In this document: positions 1 to 7,887 of the stretch, piece by piece
Numbering within the stretch: the stretch's first letter is position 1
Layout: each line of letters opens with the position of its first letter
Source: Candidatus Accumulibacter vicinus
Lineage (GTDB): Bacteria > Pseudomonadota > Gammaproteobacteria > Burkholderiales > Rhodocyclaceae
Length of the DNA: 49,778 nucleotides
Assembly (NCBI GenBank): GCA_002425405.1
Contig: DIME01000193.1
Location: 1 to 49,778 of the forward strand
Reading direction: 5' to 3'
Made by a program: the position numbers and the translations under genes
Notes under the pieces: model-generated
Told to the model about the DNA's origin: nothing
The model's database searches: none
What the model saw: the letters and a program-made list of their open reading frames with translations, nothing else

Positions 1-2015
1 GCGATGCAGGCAATGGCGTGAATGATCGAGGTCGAACTTTGCTTGTCGGGGTTCAGGTCGCGGACGAAGGACTGGTCGATCTTGATGCTGTTGATCGGGA
101 AACGGCGCAGATAGTTGAGAGACGAGTAGCGGGTCCCGAAATCATCGATGGAAACCCGCAGCCCGCAGTTGCGCAATTGCTTCACCGTGCTGATGTTTCT
201 CTCGGCGTCGTGCATCAGCAGGGTCTCGGTAATCTCGATGTCGAGCGCCGCTGCAGGAATCGCATAGGCATCAAGGCGCTGCATGATCCGCTCGGGCAGA
301 TCGCCGCGCTCAAGTTCTTTCGGCGAGAGGTTGATCGCCAGTTGCAGACGGGTGAATCCCTTGCTGCGCCAGGACGCCAACTGGCAAAGTGCCCGGTCGA
401 TGACCCATTCGCCGAGGGCGACGATCATTCCGGTATCTTCGGCCAAGGGAATGAAGGTATCCGGCATCATCAGGCCATGGCGCGGGTGATGCCAGCGGAT
501 CAGGGCTTCCATCCCGATGGTTCGCCGCTGGCTGAAGCTGATTTGTGGTTGATAATAGAGTTCGAATTGATCGCCGCTTTCCAGCGCCTGCCGCAGGTCG
601 CCCTCCAGCGTGAGGCGCATGCTGTGGCCGCTGTGCATCTCTGGCGCGTAGTGAAGGTAGCCGTTCTTGCCACGTCCCTTGATCTGGTACATTGCAATAT
701 CCGCATTGCGCAGAAGCACCTCGGGGGTTTCGCCGTTGTCGGGGTAGAGCGCGATGCCAATGCTGACGGTGGTAAAGAAATCCAGACCGGCCACCTTGAA
801 GGGGCGCTTGAGTTCGGCCAGCATCTTGGCAGCGATGACTGTGGCATCCTCGCCGTTCCCCAGATCGGGCAGCAGCACGGTGAATTCGTCGCCCCCCTGG
901 CGAGCCAGGGTGTCTCCCGAGCGCAGACAACTGCGACTGCGCTCGGCAAAACACTTGAGCAGCTCGTCGCCTTCGTGATGACCATAGGTGTCATTGACCA
1001 GCTTGAATCGGTCGATGTCGATGAACATCACCCCCACCCGCTTGTTTTTCCGTTTCGCCTGCTTCAGGGCAACCCCCAGTCGATCCTTGAACAGGATCCG
1101 GTTCGGAAGACCGGTCAACAGGTCGTGAAAGGCTTGAAAAGCAATTGTTTCCTCGGCTTTCTTGCGGTCGGTGATGTCCCGTGCAACGCCCGATGTCCCC
1201 ACGAATTGCCGGTCGGTCGGCTCCCCATTGGCGGCATAGATGCCCTGCGCGCTGAGGATGGTCACGATGGTCCGGTTTTCGAAATGGCGCACTCCCCGGG
1301 TTCTCGTCTGCAACCGGATTTCGACGTTGGTGCTGGCGCGGTCACCGATTCGCCGTTCGTTGAAAACAAAGCGGGCATGTTCCAGATCATCCGGATAAAC
1401 GATCGTCGAGTAATGCTTGCCCAGGAGTTCTTCGCGGGTGTAGCCGAGCATTGCCTGCACGCGGCCGTTGACGAAAATGAAGAGGCCATCCTTGTCGAGC
1501 GTATAGATGAAATCCGGTGACTGTTCCACCAGAAAGCGATGCAGACGTTCGGACTGTTCGAGACGAACCGTCATCATGGCGTGTTCCCGCTCGATCCGAC
1601 GGCGATGCAGGACACGGTCTACGGTGTCGATGAGTTCCTGGGGATCGCCATGCTTGCGGATGAATTCAAAAGCGCCGTGGCGCAGGGCACGGATGGCCGA
1701 GTCGATCGATTCGTCGCCGCTGAAGACGACCACCGCCGTCGGTACATGCTGGTGCAGCATCCATTCCATGATATCCAGCCCATTGATGTCAGGCAGATTG
1801 AGATCGAGGATCAGGACATCGACGTCGCGCTCCTCAAGGCGATAGCGGGCTTCGTTGCCAGTGCCGCATTCCTCGATGATGCGCCCCTCGCCAGCCAGCA
1901 GGTGCCGGTAGGCCGCCCGGATCCGATCCTCGTCATCGACGATCAGGATTTTGTAGGGAGTCTCCTGGATGTCCAGACTTTGTGGCGAAAAGTTGAAATC
2001 CGCGATGGCCTTCAT
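1..2015 (-). CDS. Response regulator with PAS, GGDEF and EAL domains (partial at left edge)
   Basis: Predicted cytoplasmic signalling protein that makes and/or breaks cyclic di-GMP under control of a phosphorylatable receiver domain. Reading the minus strand from the ATG at 2015, I see a receiver domain (about residues 20-140, acidic pair VDDED, phospho-acceptor Asp near 71 in LILDLNLPD) and a PAS domain (about 160-285). A GGDEF domain follows with intact RQGGDEF (G374-F378), then an EAL domain with E503-A-L and the downstream KIDQSFV motif. The loop-6 motif usually written DDFGTGYSS reads DDFGTRYSS here (plus 121-146), which may weaken phosphodiesterase activity. The start overlaps the stop of the upstream histidine kinase gene by 4 bp (ATGA), so the two are probably translationally coupled and the kinase is the likely phosphodonor. 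The 3' end lies outside the window. Domain calls come from motifs; the net activity is inference. Confidence 0.93.
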   Translation of the reverse strand, partial: MKAIADFNFSPQSLDIQETPYKILIVDDEDRIRAAYRHLLAGEGRIIEECGTGNEARYRLEERDVDVLILDLNLPDINGLDIMEWMLHQHVPTAVVVFSGDESIDSAIRALRHGAFEFIRKHGDPQELIDTVDRVLHRRRIEREHAMMTVRLEQSERLHRFLVEQSPDFIYTLDKDGLFIFVNGRVQAMLGYTREELLGKHYSTIVYPDDLEHARFVFNERRIGDRASTNVEIRLQTRTRGVRHFENRTIVTILSAQGIYAANGEPTDRQFVGTSGVARDITDRKKAEETIAFQAFHDLLTGLPNRILFKDRLGVALKQAKRKNKRVGVMFIDIDRFKLVNDTYGHHEGDELLKCFAERSRSCLRSGDTLARQGGDEFTVLLPDLGNGEDATVIAAKMLAELKRPFKVAGLDFFTTVSIGIALYPDNGETPEVLLRNADIAMYQIKGRGKNGYLHYAPEMHSGHSMRLTLEGDLRQALESGDQFELYYQPQISFSQRRTIGMEALIRWHHPRHGLMMPDTFIPLAEDTGMIVALGEWVIDRALCQLASWRSKGFTRLQLAINLSPKELERGDLPERIMQRLDAYAIPAAALDIEITETLLMHDAERNISTVKQLRNCGLRVSIDDFGTRYSSLNYLRRFPINSIKIDQSFVRDLNPDKQSSTSIIHAIACI

Positions 2016-4225
2016 GGTTGCTCCCGAGAGGTGTCCGGCGACAAGACCGTCTTCTGCTGTGGCTGTCCACTGCCCAAGGGCGGCGTGCGCTCCGGTATGG
2101 GCAACAACAAGGCGATCATGGTTCCGAAACCTGGCTTGCTGCGGCAAATCACCGGGATTCCCAGGCGCTGTGCCAGTGCGCCGACGATCGACAGCCCGAT
2201 ACCGCGGTCTCCTCTGCTACGGACATCAGCAGGGTGATGCAACGGGCGCATCGCTTCTTCACTGATGCCAGGCCCATTGTCCTCGATTTTCAGCTCGGCA
2301 AAGTGCCGCCCCTGATGCAGGATGTCGTCAGTCAGCAAAATCCGGCAGCGTTGCCCTCGGGAAAGTGCCTCGGAGGCATTTTTCCACAGGTTGAGGAGGA
2401 TCTGTTTGAGGCTGTTGCGATCGCAGGCAATCCGGACGGTCTGTGCAGGCAGGAGCATTTCGACGACAATGCCTCGCGAATCGAAAAGCACCTCACGATA
2501 GAGCAGCAGCAGTTCGCGCAGCAACTTGCCGAGGTCGACCGTGTGCTCATCAGCCTGCGCCTCGGGAGTATCGCGCATACGTCGCACAATGCTGGCCACT
2601 CGTTCGATTTCTTCATTCAGGATGTTCAGTTCGTGGCGAACTTCGGCTGCCTGCGGCAGCTTTGCGCTCAGGATCCTGAGATAGCTCTTGATGATGGTCA
2701 GCGGGTTGCCCGCTTCGTGCACGATGTGCCTGGCCTGGCGAGTAAAACGCTCCGCAACCGCATCCTCGATCTGGGCGCGGACTTCCTGGGCTGCGCGCCA
2801 GCTTTCCAGACTGCTGCCGGCAATTCGTCCGAAGTTCGCCAGACCCGGCAAACGGCGACCCAGCCGGGCAAACTGGCCTGCACTCAGGCCGGCAACCATG
2901 ACGCCGACCGTTCCTCCACGCCCGATCATCGGAATGCACAACAGGCCGTTGCTCGCAAAAGCCCGGGCAAACTGCAGATCCATCAGGGACTTCACCGCTG
3001 GCGGATCACGGTCGTACGAAGATCGGATCTTCTTACTGAGCGCCGCCGCTGCCGCCAGGCTTCGTTGTTCCTCGGGAAGAATGCTGACCTGACTGAACAC
3101 AGGCGCTTGTTCGGCGATGCCCTGGCCGGTCAGTCGGCCGTCCCGCGGATCGCACAGCAGGAAGGCGAGATGGTTCAGGTCAAACAGGATGCGCGCCGAA
3201 GCACGCAGGCCGGAAAATACTTCGGCAGCGGTATCGAGCGCGAACAGATCATCTTGCAAAGGTTGCATCAGGGCCTGATTGCCAATGATGTGGGCAATCA
3301 GGCTATGGGTATCGGGCACGGGGCGGGGGTCAATGCCGAGTACGCGCGGCAGGCCGGTGCTCCTGCCACCAACTTGCCGTTCCTGGAGCGTCATGCCGAT
3401 TGCCTCGGCAAGCATGCACATTCGTTGTGCTGCCTGAGTACGCAACGCACTCAGGAGGCTGCCGCTGGCGTTGCCAAACATCTGCTCGGCGAGTTGCCCG
3501 AGTTCCTCGCTCACTTCGTCGTCGCAAGCCAGCGCGTGTGCCAGCCACACCACCTGGGTCAGATGCGTGCCGGTCAGCATCTGCTCGGCCGGCTGGTGGT
3601 GAAAGAGGATGCCATCGGCAAACGACGAATCAAGATGCCACCGATCGGCAAGCCAGGTGCCGATTTCGCCATGGTCAACACCGAAGCGTTCCTTTTCCAT
3701 TTCCGACAAAGCGCTTTCATCGGGACAGGCAGCGAGGAGCTTCAGATAGGGCTCACCCAGGGCCGAGAGCAGAATCAGTTCCCCGACATCATGCAGCAGG
3801 CCCGCCAGATAAGCTTCATCCGGTTGCTGATAGCTGGTGGCGGCCGCCAGGCTGCGGGACAGTTCGGCAACCAGCAGCGAGTGTGTCCAGAACCCTGACA
3901 GATCGACCGCCCGCGTGGCAGTCCGTTCGTCAAACAGACTCTGGACCGACAGACAGGTCGCGATCGAACGAACCAGGCGGGTGCCGAGTGCCTGCAGGCA
4001 ACTCTCGATACTGCGCAGGGGATTGCCACGCCGGAGCGCGGATGAGTTGGCAGCGGTCAGGACGCGGGTGCACAAGCCGGGATCCTGCTCGACCAAACTG
4101 GCCAGTTCGGCCATGGTCGTGCAGTCATCGTCGACCATCTGCAGGAGTCGCAACAGTATCTGTGGCGGCGATGGCGCGCGTCCCGACTCCATGGCATGGC
4201 GAATCGGTTCCGGTAAGCTATACAT
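2012..4225 (-). CDS. HDOD-GAF sensor histidine kinase
   Basis: A 737-residue, apparently soluble histidine kinase. The N-terminal about 215 residues look like an HDOD domain (EQDPGLCTRVLTAANS, then AGLLHDVGEL with an HD pair). The middle (about 325-470) resembles a GAF sensor. The C-terminal third carries the H-box with phospho-acceptor His503 in IVHEAGNPL, the N-box LLNLWKNASEAL (Asn616), a G1 box IEDNGPGI, and a G2-like RGIGLSIVGALAQRLG. I see no membrane segments, so the signal is probably cytoplasmic. It lies 21 bp after the LolA-like gene and overlaps the GGDEF/EAL response regulator by 4 bp, a likely cognate pair. HDOD domains are common in Rhodocyclales signalling proteins; the ligand cannot be told from sequence. 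The ATG at 4225 has no strong Shine-Dalgarno sequence. Confidence 0.9.
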   Translation of the reverse strand: MYSLPEPIRHAMESGRAPSPPQILLRLLQMVDDDCTTMAELASLVEQDPGLCTRVLTAANSSALRRGNPLRSIESCLQALGTRLVRSIATCLSVQSLFDERTATRAVDLSGFWTHSLLVAELSRSLAAATSYQQPDEAYLAGLLHDVGELILLSALGEPYLKLLAACPDESALSEMEKERFGVDHGEIGTWLADRWHLDSSFADGILFHHQPAEQMLTGTHLTQVVWLAHALACDDEVSEELGQLAEQMFGNASGSLLSALRTQAAQRMCMLAEAIGMTLQERQVGGRSTGLPRVLGIDPRPVPDTHSLIAHIIGNQALMQPLQDDLFALDTAAEVFSGLRASARILFDLNHLAFLLCDPRDGRLTGQGIAEQAPVFSQVSILPEEQRSLAAAAALSKKIRSSYDRDPPAVKSLMDLQFARAFASNGLLCIPMIGRGGTVGVMVAGLSAGQFARLGRRLPGLANFGRIAGSSLESWRAAQEVRAQIEDAVAERFTRQARHIVHEAGNPLTIIKSYLRILSAKLPQAAEVRHELNILNEEIERVASIVRRMRDTPEAQADEHTVDLGKLLRELLLLYREVLFDSRGIVVEMLLPAQTVRIACDRNSLKQILLNLWKNASEALSRGQRCRILLTDDILHQGRHFAELKIEDNGPGISEEAMRPLHHPADVRSRGDRGIGLSIVGALAQRLGIPVICRSKPGFGTMIALLLPIPERTPPLGSGQPQQKTVLSPDTSREQP

Positions 4226-4246
4226 CGTGGTGGTGGCAGGGGATCA

Positions 4247-5044
4247 CTAATCGAGCTTCTTGAGATAGTCCTTGGTAAACACTTTGTCCGGCAGATCCCG
4301 AAGCTTCATACTTCCATACTCAAGGACGGACTGTTCACCGCCGCGCAGAGCGTCTTCCATGACCAGTCGGGTGGGTCGTTTTCTCCCTTCCATGGCCTTG
4401 AAGTTCTCGTATTTGCAGGTCTTCAGGAGACGGTTGGAGAGCGAATAGAACTCTGCCTTGAAAGGCCAGAAGTCCTTGTCCCGGACCCAGTAGAGTACCC
4501 GCTGGTAGGTGACGCTGCGGTCGACACCGGTCAGCTCGAGAACGTGATATTCCTCGTTGCCGATTTTTTCGCGCCGTAACAGCCTCGGGTTGTAGTCGGC
4601 AGCGAAGTTGGCACGCGCCAGATCGCCGTTGGCCACCTGACCGGTCAGCCTTTGCGAGAGGGAGAGCCGAATCGGTTGAGAAACGTCGGGCATGAATACC
4701 CATAGGTCCCGACCTTTCATCAACAGGATCTGGCCACGTTCGGACGCCGGTTCGGTGACCATCACGACGCTGTTGGTGTTGCCCTTGGAAAGCACGCGGT
4801 ACTTGCGTACCTCGGAACCCTGTCCGCTGCCGGTGGTCGTGATGCTGACGTCCACCTGGAAGCCTTCGGTCGGGAAACGAACCTGGTCGGCCTTTTCAAC
4901 GATCAGCCGGGCCTCGGCATCGTCGCCTGCGGCCTGCAAAACCGACTCCGCCGCCCGTACCGGCATGGTGCTGGCCAGGACAGCGGCAAGCAGGAGTGCC
5001 AGTGCAGTGTTGACACCAAGATGGCGGATAGTCATGATTTCCAT
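4247..5044 (-). CDS. LolA-like outer-membrane lipoprotein-sorting family protein
   Basis: Secreted periplasmic protein of about 265 residues with an N-terminal signal peptide (hydrophobic run ALALLLAAVLA followed by a small-residue cleavage region) and a single-domain LolA/LppX-type fold signature. Recognisable blocks are EASERGQILLMKGRDLWVF-like, RLTGQVANGDLARANFAADY, and YWVRDKDFWPFKAEFYSLSN. Family members are often encoded with FtsX/MacB-type ABC transporters or RND exporters and are thought to carry lipids or lipoproteins across the periplasm. Here the gene is divergent from an ABC ATPase (about 50 bp between starts), which supports a shared job. The start is uncertain: ATG at 5044 or 5035 both leave an intact signal peptide, while a GTG at 5095 would add a non-signal-like leader and overlap the divergent gene. 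Substrate unknown. Confidence 0.82.
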   Translation of the reverse strand: MEIMTIRHLGVNTALALLLAAVLASTMPVRAAESVLQAAGDDAEARLIVEKADQVRFPTEGFQVDVSITTTGSGQGSEVRKYRVLSKGNTNSVVMVTEPASERGQILLMKGRDLWVFMPDVSQPIRLSLSQRLTGQVANGDLARANFAADYNPRLLRREKIGNEEYHVLELTGVDRSVTYQRVLYWVRDKDFWPFKAEFYSLSNRLLKTCKYENFKAMEGRKRPTRLVMEDALRGGEQSVLEYGSMKLRDLPDKVFTKDYLKKLD

Positions 5045-5097
5045 AGTTTTCAACCCATTGTGCTGGCCGTCGACGCGGTTGGCAGGAAGTGCCACCG

Positions 5098-5946
5098 ATG
5101 AGCATGCCCGAACCCATTGTCCGCATAGAACATGTATACAAGGATTATCTACTTGGCGAACAGAAAGTCCAAGCCCTGAAGGACATTCATTTGAGTATCG
5201 AACCCGGCGTCTTCCTGGCGATTGCAGGTCCTTCGGGCAGTGGCAAGACTACCTTGCTGAACCTGATCGGCTGTATCGACACGCCGACCAGCGGCAAGAT
5301 CTACATCCATGGCGAGGATGTGAGTGGGCGGACACCTGATCAGCTGGCCGATTTACGTGCACGTAAAATCGGTTTCATCTTTCAGACCTTCAATCTGTTA
5401 CCGGTGTTGTCAGCCGCCGAGAATGTCGAGTATCCCCTGCTGCACCGCAAGGATCTTTCGAGTGCCGAGCGCCGGAAGCGCGTCGCGTATTTCCTGGATG
5501 TCGTCGGCCTGTCGAAATACGCGGCGAATCGCCCGAATCAGTTGAGTGGCGGCCAGCGTCAGCGGGTGGCGATTGCCAGGGCGCTGGCGATCCACCCGGC
5601 GATTGTGCTGGCGGACGAACCGACGGCGAACCTCGATCGTCAGACCAGCAAGGAAATCCTCTTCCTGATGAAAGACATCAACCGGAGACAGGGCACGGCT
5701 TTCATATTTTCGACCCACGATGACCGGGTGATCAACAATGCCCGCCGTCAGATCCGCATTGAGGATGGCGAAGTTGTCACGCTCGGAAAGCGTCCCTCCG
5801 GCGGGAAGTGGATTTTCTTGCCTGATCGCAAGCCCGGAACTCCTCTCAACAATGACAACGATGAATGGTTCAGCCAGTCTGCCGAAAGTTCGGATGCCCC
5901 CATGGAACATAACGAGGAAGACAGTGATGCAATCCAGAAGAATTAG
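5098..5946 (+). CDS. ABC transporter ATP-binding protein (LolD/MacB type)
   Basis: Cytoplasmic ATPase subunit of 282 residues that should power an FtsX-type membrane permease. It has Walker A GPSGSGKT (44-51), a Q-loop in IFQTFNLLPVLSAAENVE, signature LSGGQ (149-153), Walker B IVLADEP (Asp173-Glu174) and the switch His207 in FSTHD. The FNLLPVLSAAENV and LADEPTANLD blocks are typical of the LolD/MacB group. After about residue 225 there is an unusual hydrophilic tail of roughly 55 residues, rich in Asp, Glu, Ser and Asn. The ATG at 5098 is preferred because AGGAAG at 5084-5089 sits 8 bases upstream. The 3' end overlaps the DUF1302 gene by 20 bp, so they are co-translated. No permease gene is found in the window, which is unusual for this family. 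Confidence 0.92.
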   Translation: MSMPEPIVRIEHVYKDYLLGEQKVQALKDIHLSIEPGVFLAIAGPSGSGKTTLLNLIGCIDTPTSGKIYIHGEDVSGRTPDQLADLRARKIGFIFQTFNLLPVLSAAENVEYPLLHRKDLSSAERRKRVAYFLDVVGLSKYAANRPNQLSGGQRQRVAIARALAIHPAIVLADEPTANLDRQTSKEILFLMKDINRRQGTAFIFSTHDDRVINNARRQIRIEDGEVVTLGKRPSGGKWIFLPDRKPGTPLNNDNDEWFSQSAESSDAPMEHNEEDSDAIQKN

Positions 5947-7465
5947 CCGGCGTTTCATTTGTCTGGTCGTCGCTGTTCTGCTGAGTTCGCCAATGGCCGC
6001 GATGAGTGACCCCACGGGCAGTACTGATCGCCCCGGCGCCGACGTGTTCGACCGCTCGGAGACCAGGCCAACGCGCATCATGCTCGCCGCCAAACCGGCC
6101 GATGCCCTACCGACGAGCAGGGATAGCCTGTTTGACGATGACGAGCCTGCGACGGCTGCAGACCAGCCCCCCGCCCGTCGGGAATCCTTGTTCGTTGACG
6201 ATCAGCCTTCATCGCCGCAGGCAACGGACTCTTCCAGACAGTCGTCGGCGCGTGCAGCGGGCTTGAAGGGGTTCATCCAGAACGTGATGGCCTATGACTG
6301 GCCCAAGCCACGACACTGGTCGGAAATGATGACCCGCGTCGATCTGAGCACGCAGGGCGATCTCGGCAGCCAGGTCAAATGGAAACTTGGAGCGCGTGTC
6401 GACTATGACGCGACCTATACCTTCACCGATTTTTATCCGCAGGCGGTGGCGGATAACCAACGTTTCAATGTTCTCCTGCGCGAAAACTATCTCGATATTG
6501 GCGCAGGAGACTGGGACTTCCGCTTTGGCCGTCAGCAGATCGTCTGGGGTGAAATGGTCGGGCTGCTGTTTGGCGACGTGGTTTCTGCCAAGGACATGCG
6601 GCAGTTCATCCTGCCGACCTTCGATATCCTGCGTATTCCGCAGTGGGCGGCCAGGGCAGAGTATTTCAAGAACGATTTCCACGCCGAACTGGTCTGGATC
6701 CCGGTCGCCAGCTACGACAACATCGGCAAGCCTGGCTCCGAGTTCTTCGCCTACACACCGCCGCCCCCTCCGGGTGTTGCCACGGTGTTTCGCAACGAAA
6801 AAATTCCGGCGCGCGGTCTTGATCATACCAACTACGGTCTGCGGCTGTCCGTGTTGCGTGATGGCTGGGATGTGGCTGGCTTTGCCTACAGCAGCATGAG
6901 TGTCGCGCCGACCTTCTACCGGTCAATCGTTGCCGCCCCTCTGCCGACCATGATTTATCAGGCCAGGCACGACCGTATCAATCAGTTGGGCAGCACGCTA
7001 GGCAAGGATTTCGGTTCGCTGGTCCTGAAGGGCGAGGTGGTTTATACGCGCGGCCGTAAATATGAGGTCACCAATGCGACCGATGCCGACGGGGTCGTGC
7101 CGCAGAACACACTGCTCTGGGTCCTTGGCCTGGATTTCAACCAGTTTGCCGATACCCGGATCAACGCGCAGATTTTCCAGAACCATTTCTTCAATCATGA
7201 TCCGGACATCATTCCTCTGGCCAAGGAATATGGTTACAGCCTGTTGCTCAACCACAAGTTCAGCGACAAGTTCGAGGCACAGGCGCTGTGGATCGCCAGC
7301 CTGAACCGCACCGACTGGATGTTGCGACCCCGAATGAACTGGCATTTCGAAAAGAACTGGAGCCTGGCGATGGGTGTCGATATCTTCAAGGGGTCTCCGG
7401 CAGGGTATTTCGGCCGCTACGACGCCAAGGACCGCGTTTATACCGAGATCCTCTACAACTTCTGA
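5927..7465 (+). CDS. DUF1302-family outer-membrane protein
   Basis: A 512-residue protein with a signal peptide (MQSRRISRRF, then a hydrophobic stretch and AMAAM-like cleavage region), a low-complexity acidic linker and a long beta-rich C-terminal domain ending in Phe (ILYNF), the usual signature of an outer-membrane barrel. The body matches DUF1302 in style, for example RFGRQQIVWGEM and LRIPQWAARAEYF. The linker repeats an RxSLFxDD motif twice (RDSLFDDDEP and RESLFVDDQP). The start overlaps the preceding ABC ATPase gene; AGGAAG lies about 8 bases upstream of the ATG at 5927. Together with the ABC ATPase and the LolA-like protein this suggests an envelope lipid or hydrophobic-compound trafficking set. 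DUF1302 function is not established, so the role is inference. Confidence 0.85.
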   Translation: MQSRRISRRFICLVVAVLLSSPMAAMSDPTGSTDRPGADVFDRSETRPTRIMLAAKPADALPTSRDSLFDDDEPATAADQPPARRESLFVDDQPSSPQATDSSRQSSARAAGLKGFIQNVMAYDWPKPRHWSEMMTRVDLSTQGDLGSQVKWKLGARVDYDATYTFTDFYPQAVADNQRFNVLLRENYLDIGAGDWDFRFGRQQIVWGEMVGLLFGDVVSAKDMRQFILPTFDILRIPQWAARAEYFKNDFHAELVWIPVASYDNIGKPGSEFFAYTPPPPPGVATVFRNEKIPARGLDHTNYGLRLSVLRDGWDVAGFAYSSMSVAPTFYRSIVAAPLPTMIYQARHDRINQLGSTLGKDFGSLVLKGEVVYTRGRKYEVTNATDADGVVPQNTLLWVLGLDFNQFADTRINAQIFQNHFFNHDPDIIPLAKEYGYSLLLNHKFSDKFEAQALWIASLNRTDWMLRPRMNWHFEKNWSLAMGVDIFKGSPAGYFGRYDAKDRVYTEILYNF

Positions 7466-7490
7466 CGCCTCTAACGACCTGGGGTGTTTG

Positions 7491-7692
7491 CTAGCCCAGA
7501 GACGGGTGCGGGCGCTCGCCGTTGTAGAAGGCGAAGTACTCTGCCAGGCCGACCATCAGTTCGCCTACCGTGGCATAGCCCTTCAGAATGACGTCCTCAT
7601 GCTTGACGCTGCGCCAGAGCCGCTCGACGAAAATGTGGTCGAACACCCTTGAACTCGGGACTGTGCACCCGACGCTTCTTCACTTCGCTCAT
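7491..7692 (-). pseudogene. IS3-family transposase remnant with internal deletion
   Basis: On the minus strand an orfA start (ATG at 7692, MSEVKKRRVHSPEFK) runs straight into the last part of an IS3-type orfB at about 7645-7652. The orfB part reads FVERLWRSVKHED, then EYFAFYNGERPHPSLG and a stop at 7491-7493. The FVERLWRSVKHE block contains the last acidic residue of the DDE catalytic triad, and the YNxxRPHxSLG ending is typical of IS3 OrfB. Almost all of orfA and orfB is missing between the two ends, and the two pieces are in different frames, so no transposase can be made. I could not find a convincing pair of terminal inverted repeats or a target duplication. The remnant separates the DUF1302 gene from the FNR-type promoter of the cytochrome b cluster. 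Confidence 0.85.
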
Positions 7693-7801
7693 CGCTTCTC
7701 TTTCCCGATGACCAGAGATCAGCTTAAACCATTGTCTGAAATCCGGGTTCCACTATAGTTGCCGGCAGCCAGCAATCTGCGGCAAGGGAAGAGTTTCGGA
7801 T

Positions 7802-7815
7802 TTGACTCGTGTCAA
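7802..7815. promoter_or_regulatory. FNR/CRP-family operator (candidate)
   Basis: The perfect dyad TTGAC-TCGT-GTCAA matches the TTGAY-N4-RTCAA shape bound by FNR, ANR and DNR-type regulators. Its centre (7808.5) is exactly 41.5 bases upstream of a start point 7 bases after the TATAAT at 7838-7843, the class II activator position. A second, overlapping dyad GTGTC-AA-GACAC covers 7809-7820. Sequence and spacing are seen directly; the regulator and oxygen response are inference. Confidence 0.72.
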
Positions 7816-7837
7816 GACACTGGTCATCTGCCAGAAA

Positions 7838-7843
7838 TATAAT
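7838..7843 (+). promoter_or_regulatory. Promoter -10 element of the cytochrome b fusion cluster
   Basis: Perfect TATAAT 45 bases before the GTG start at 7888. The hexamer at the normal -35 position (AGACAC at 7815-7820) is a poor match, as expected for an activator-dependent promoter. The TTGACT at 7802 is 30 bases away, too far to act as its -35. A start near 7850 would leave a leader of about 38 bases. Confidence 0.65.
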
Positions 7844-7887
7844 CAAGTACTAATAATCATCGGCACCGGCCCAGGGACCCCAGCAAA

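Noticed and set aside
18..1520. Long plus-strand open frame of 500 codons
   Set aside because: It lies antisense to the GGDEF/EAL regulator, whose motifs are unmistakable on the minus strand; the plus-strand translation shows no family features.
2018..3898. Plus-strand open frame of 626 codons
   Set aside because: Antisense shadow of the HDOD histidine kinase in GC-rich DNA; no recognisable domain.
7466..7760. Terminal inverted repeats of the IS3 remnant
   Set aside because: The sequences flanking the two coding ends (TGGAACCCGGATTTCAG and the region near 7471-7490) match only weakly, and no target duplication is visible.
7802..7807. TTGACT as a -35 hexamer for the TATAAT at 7838
   Set aside because: The spacing is 30 bases, far from the normal 17. 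The hexamer is better explained as half of the FNR-type dyad.
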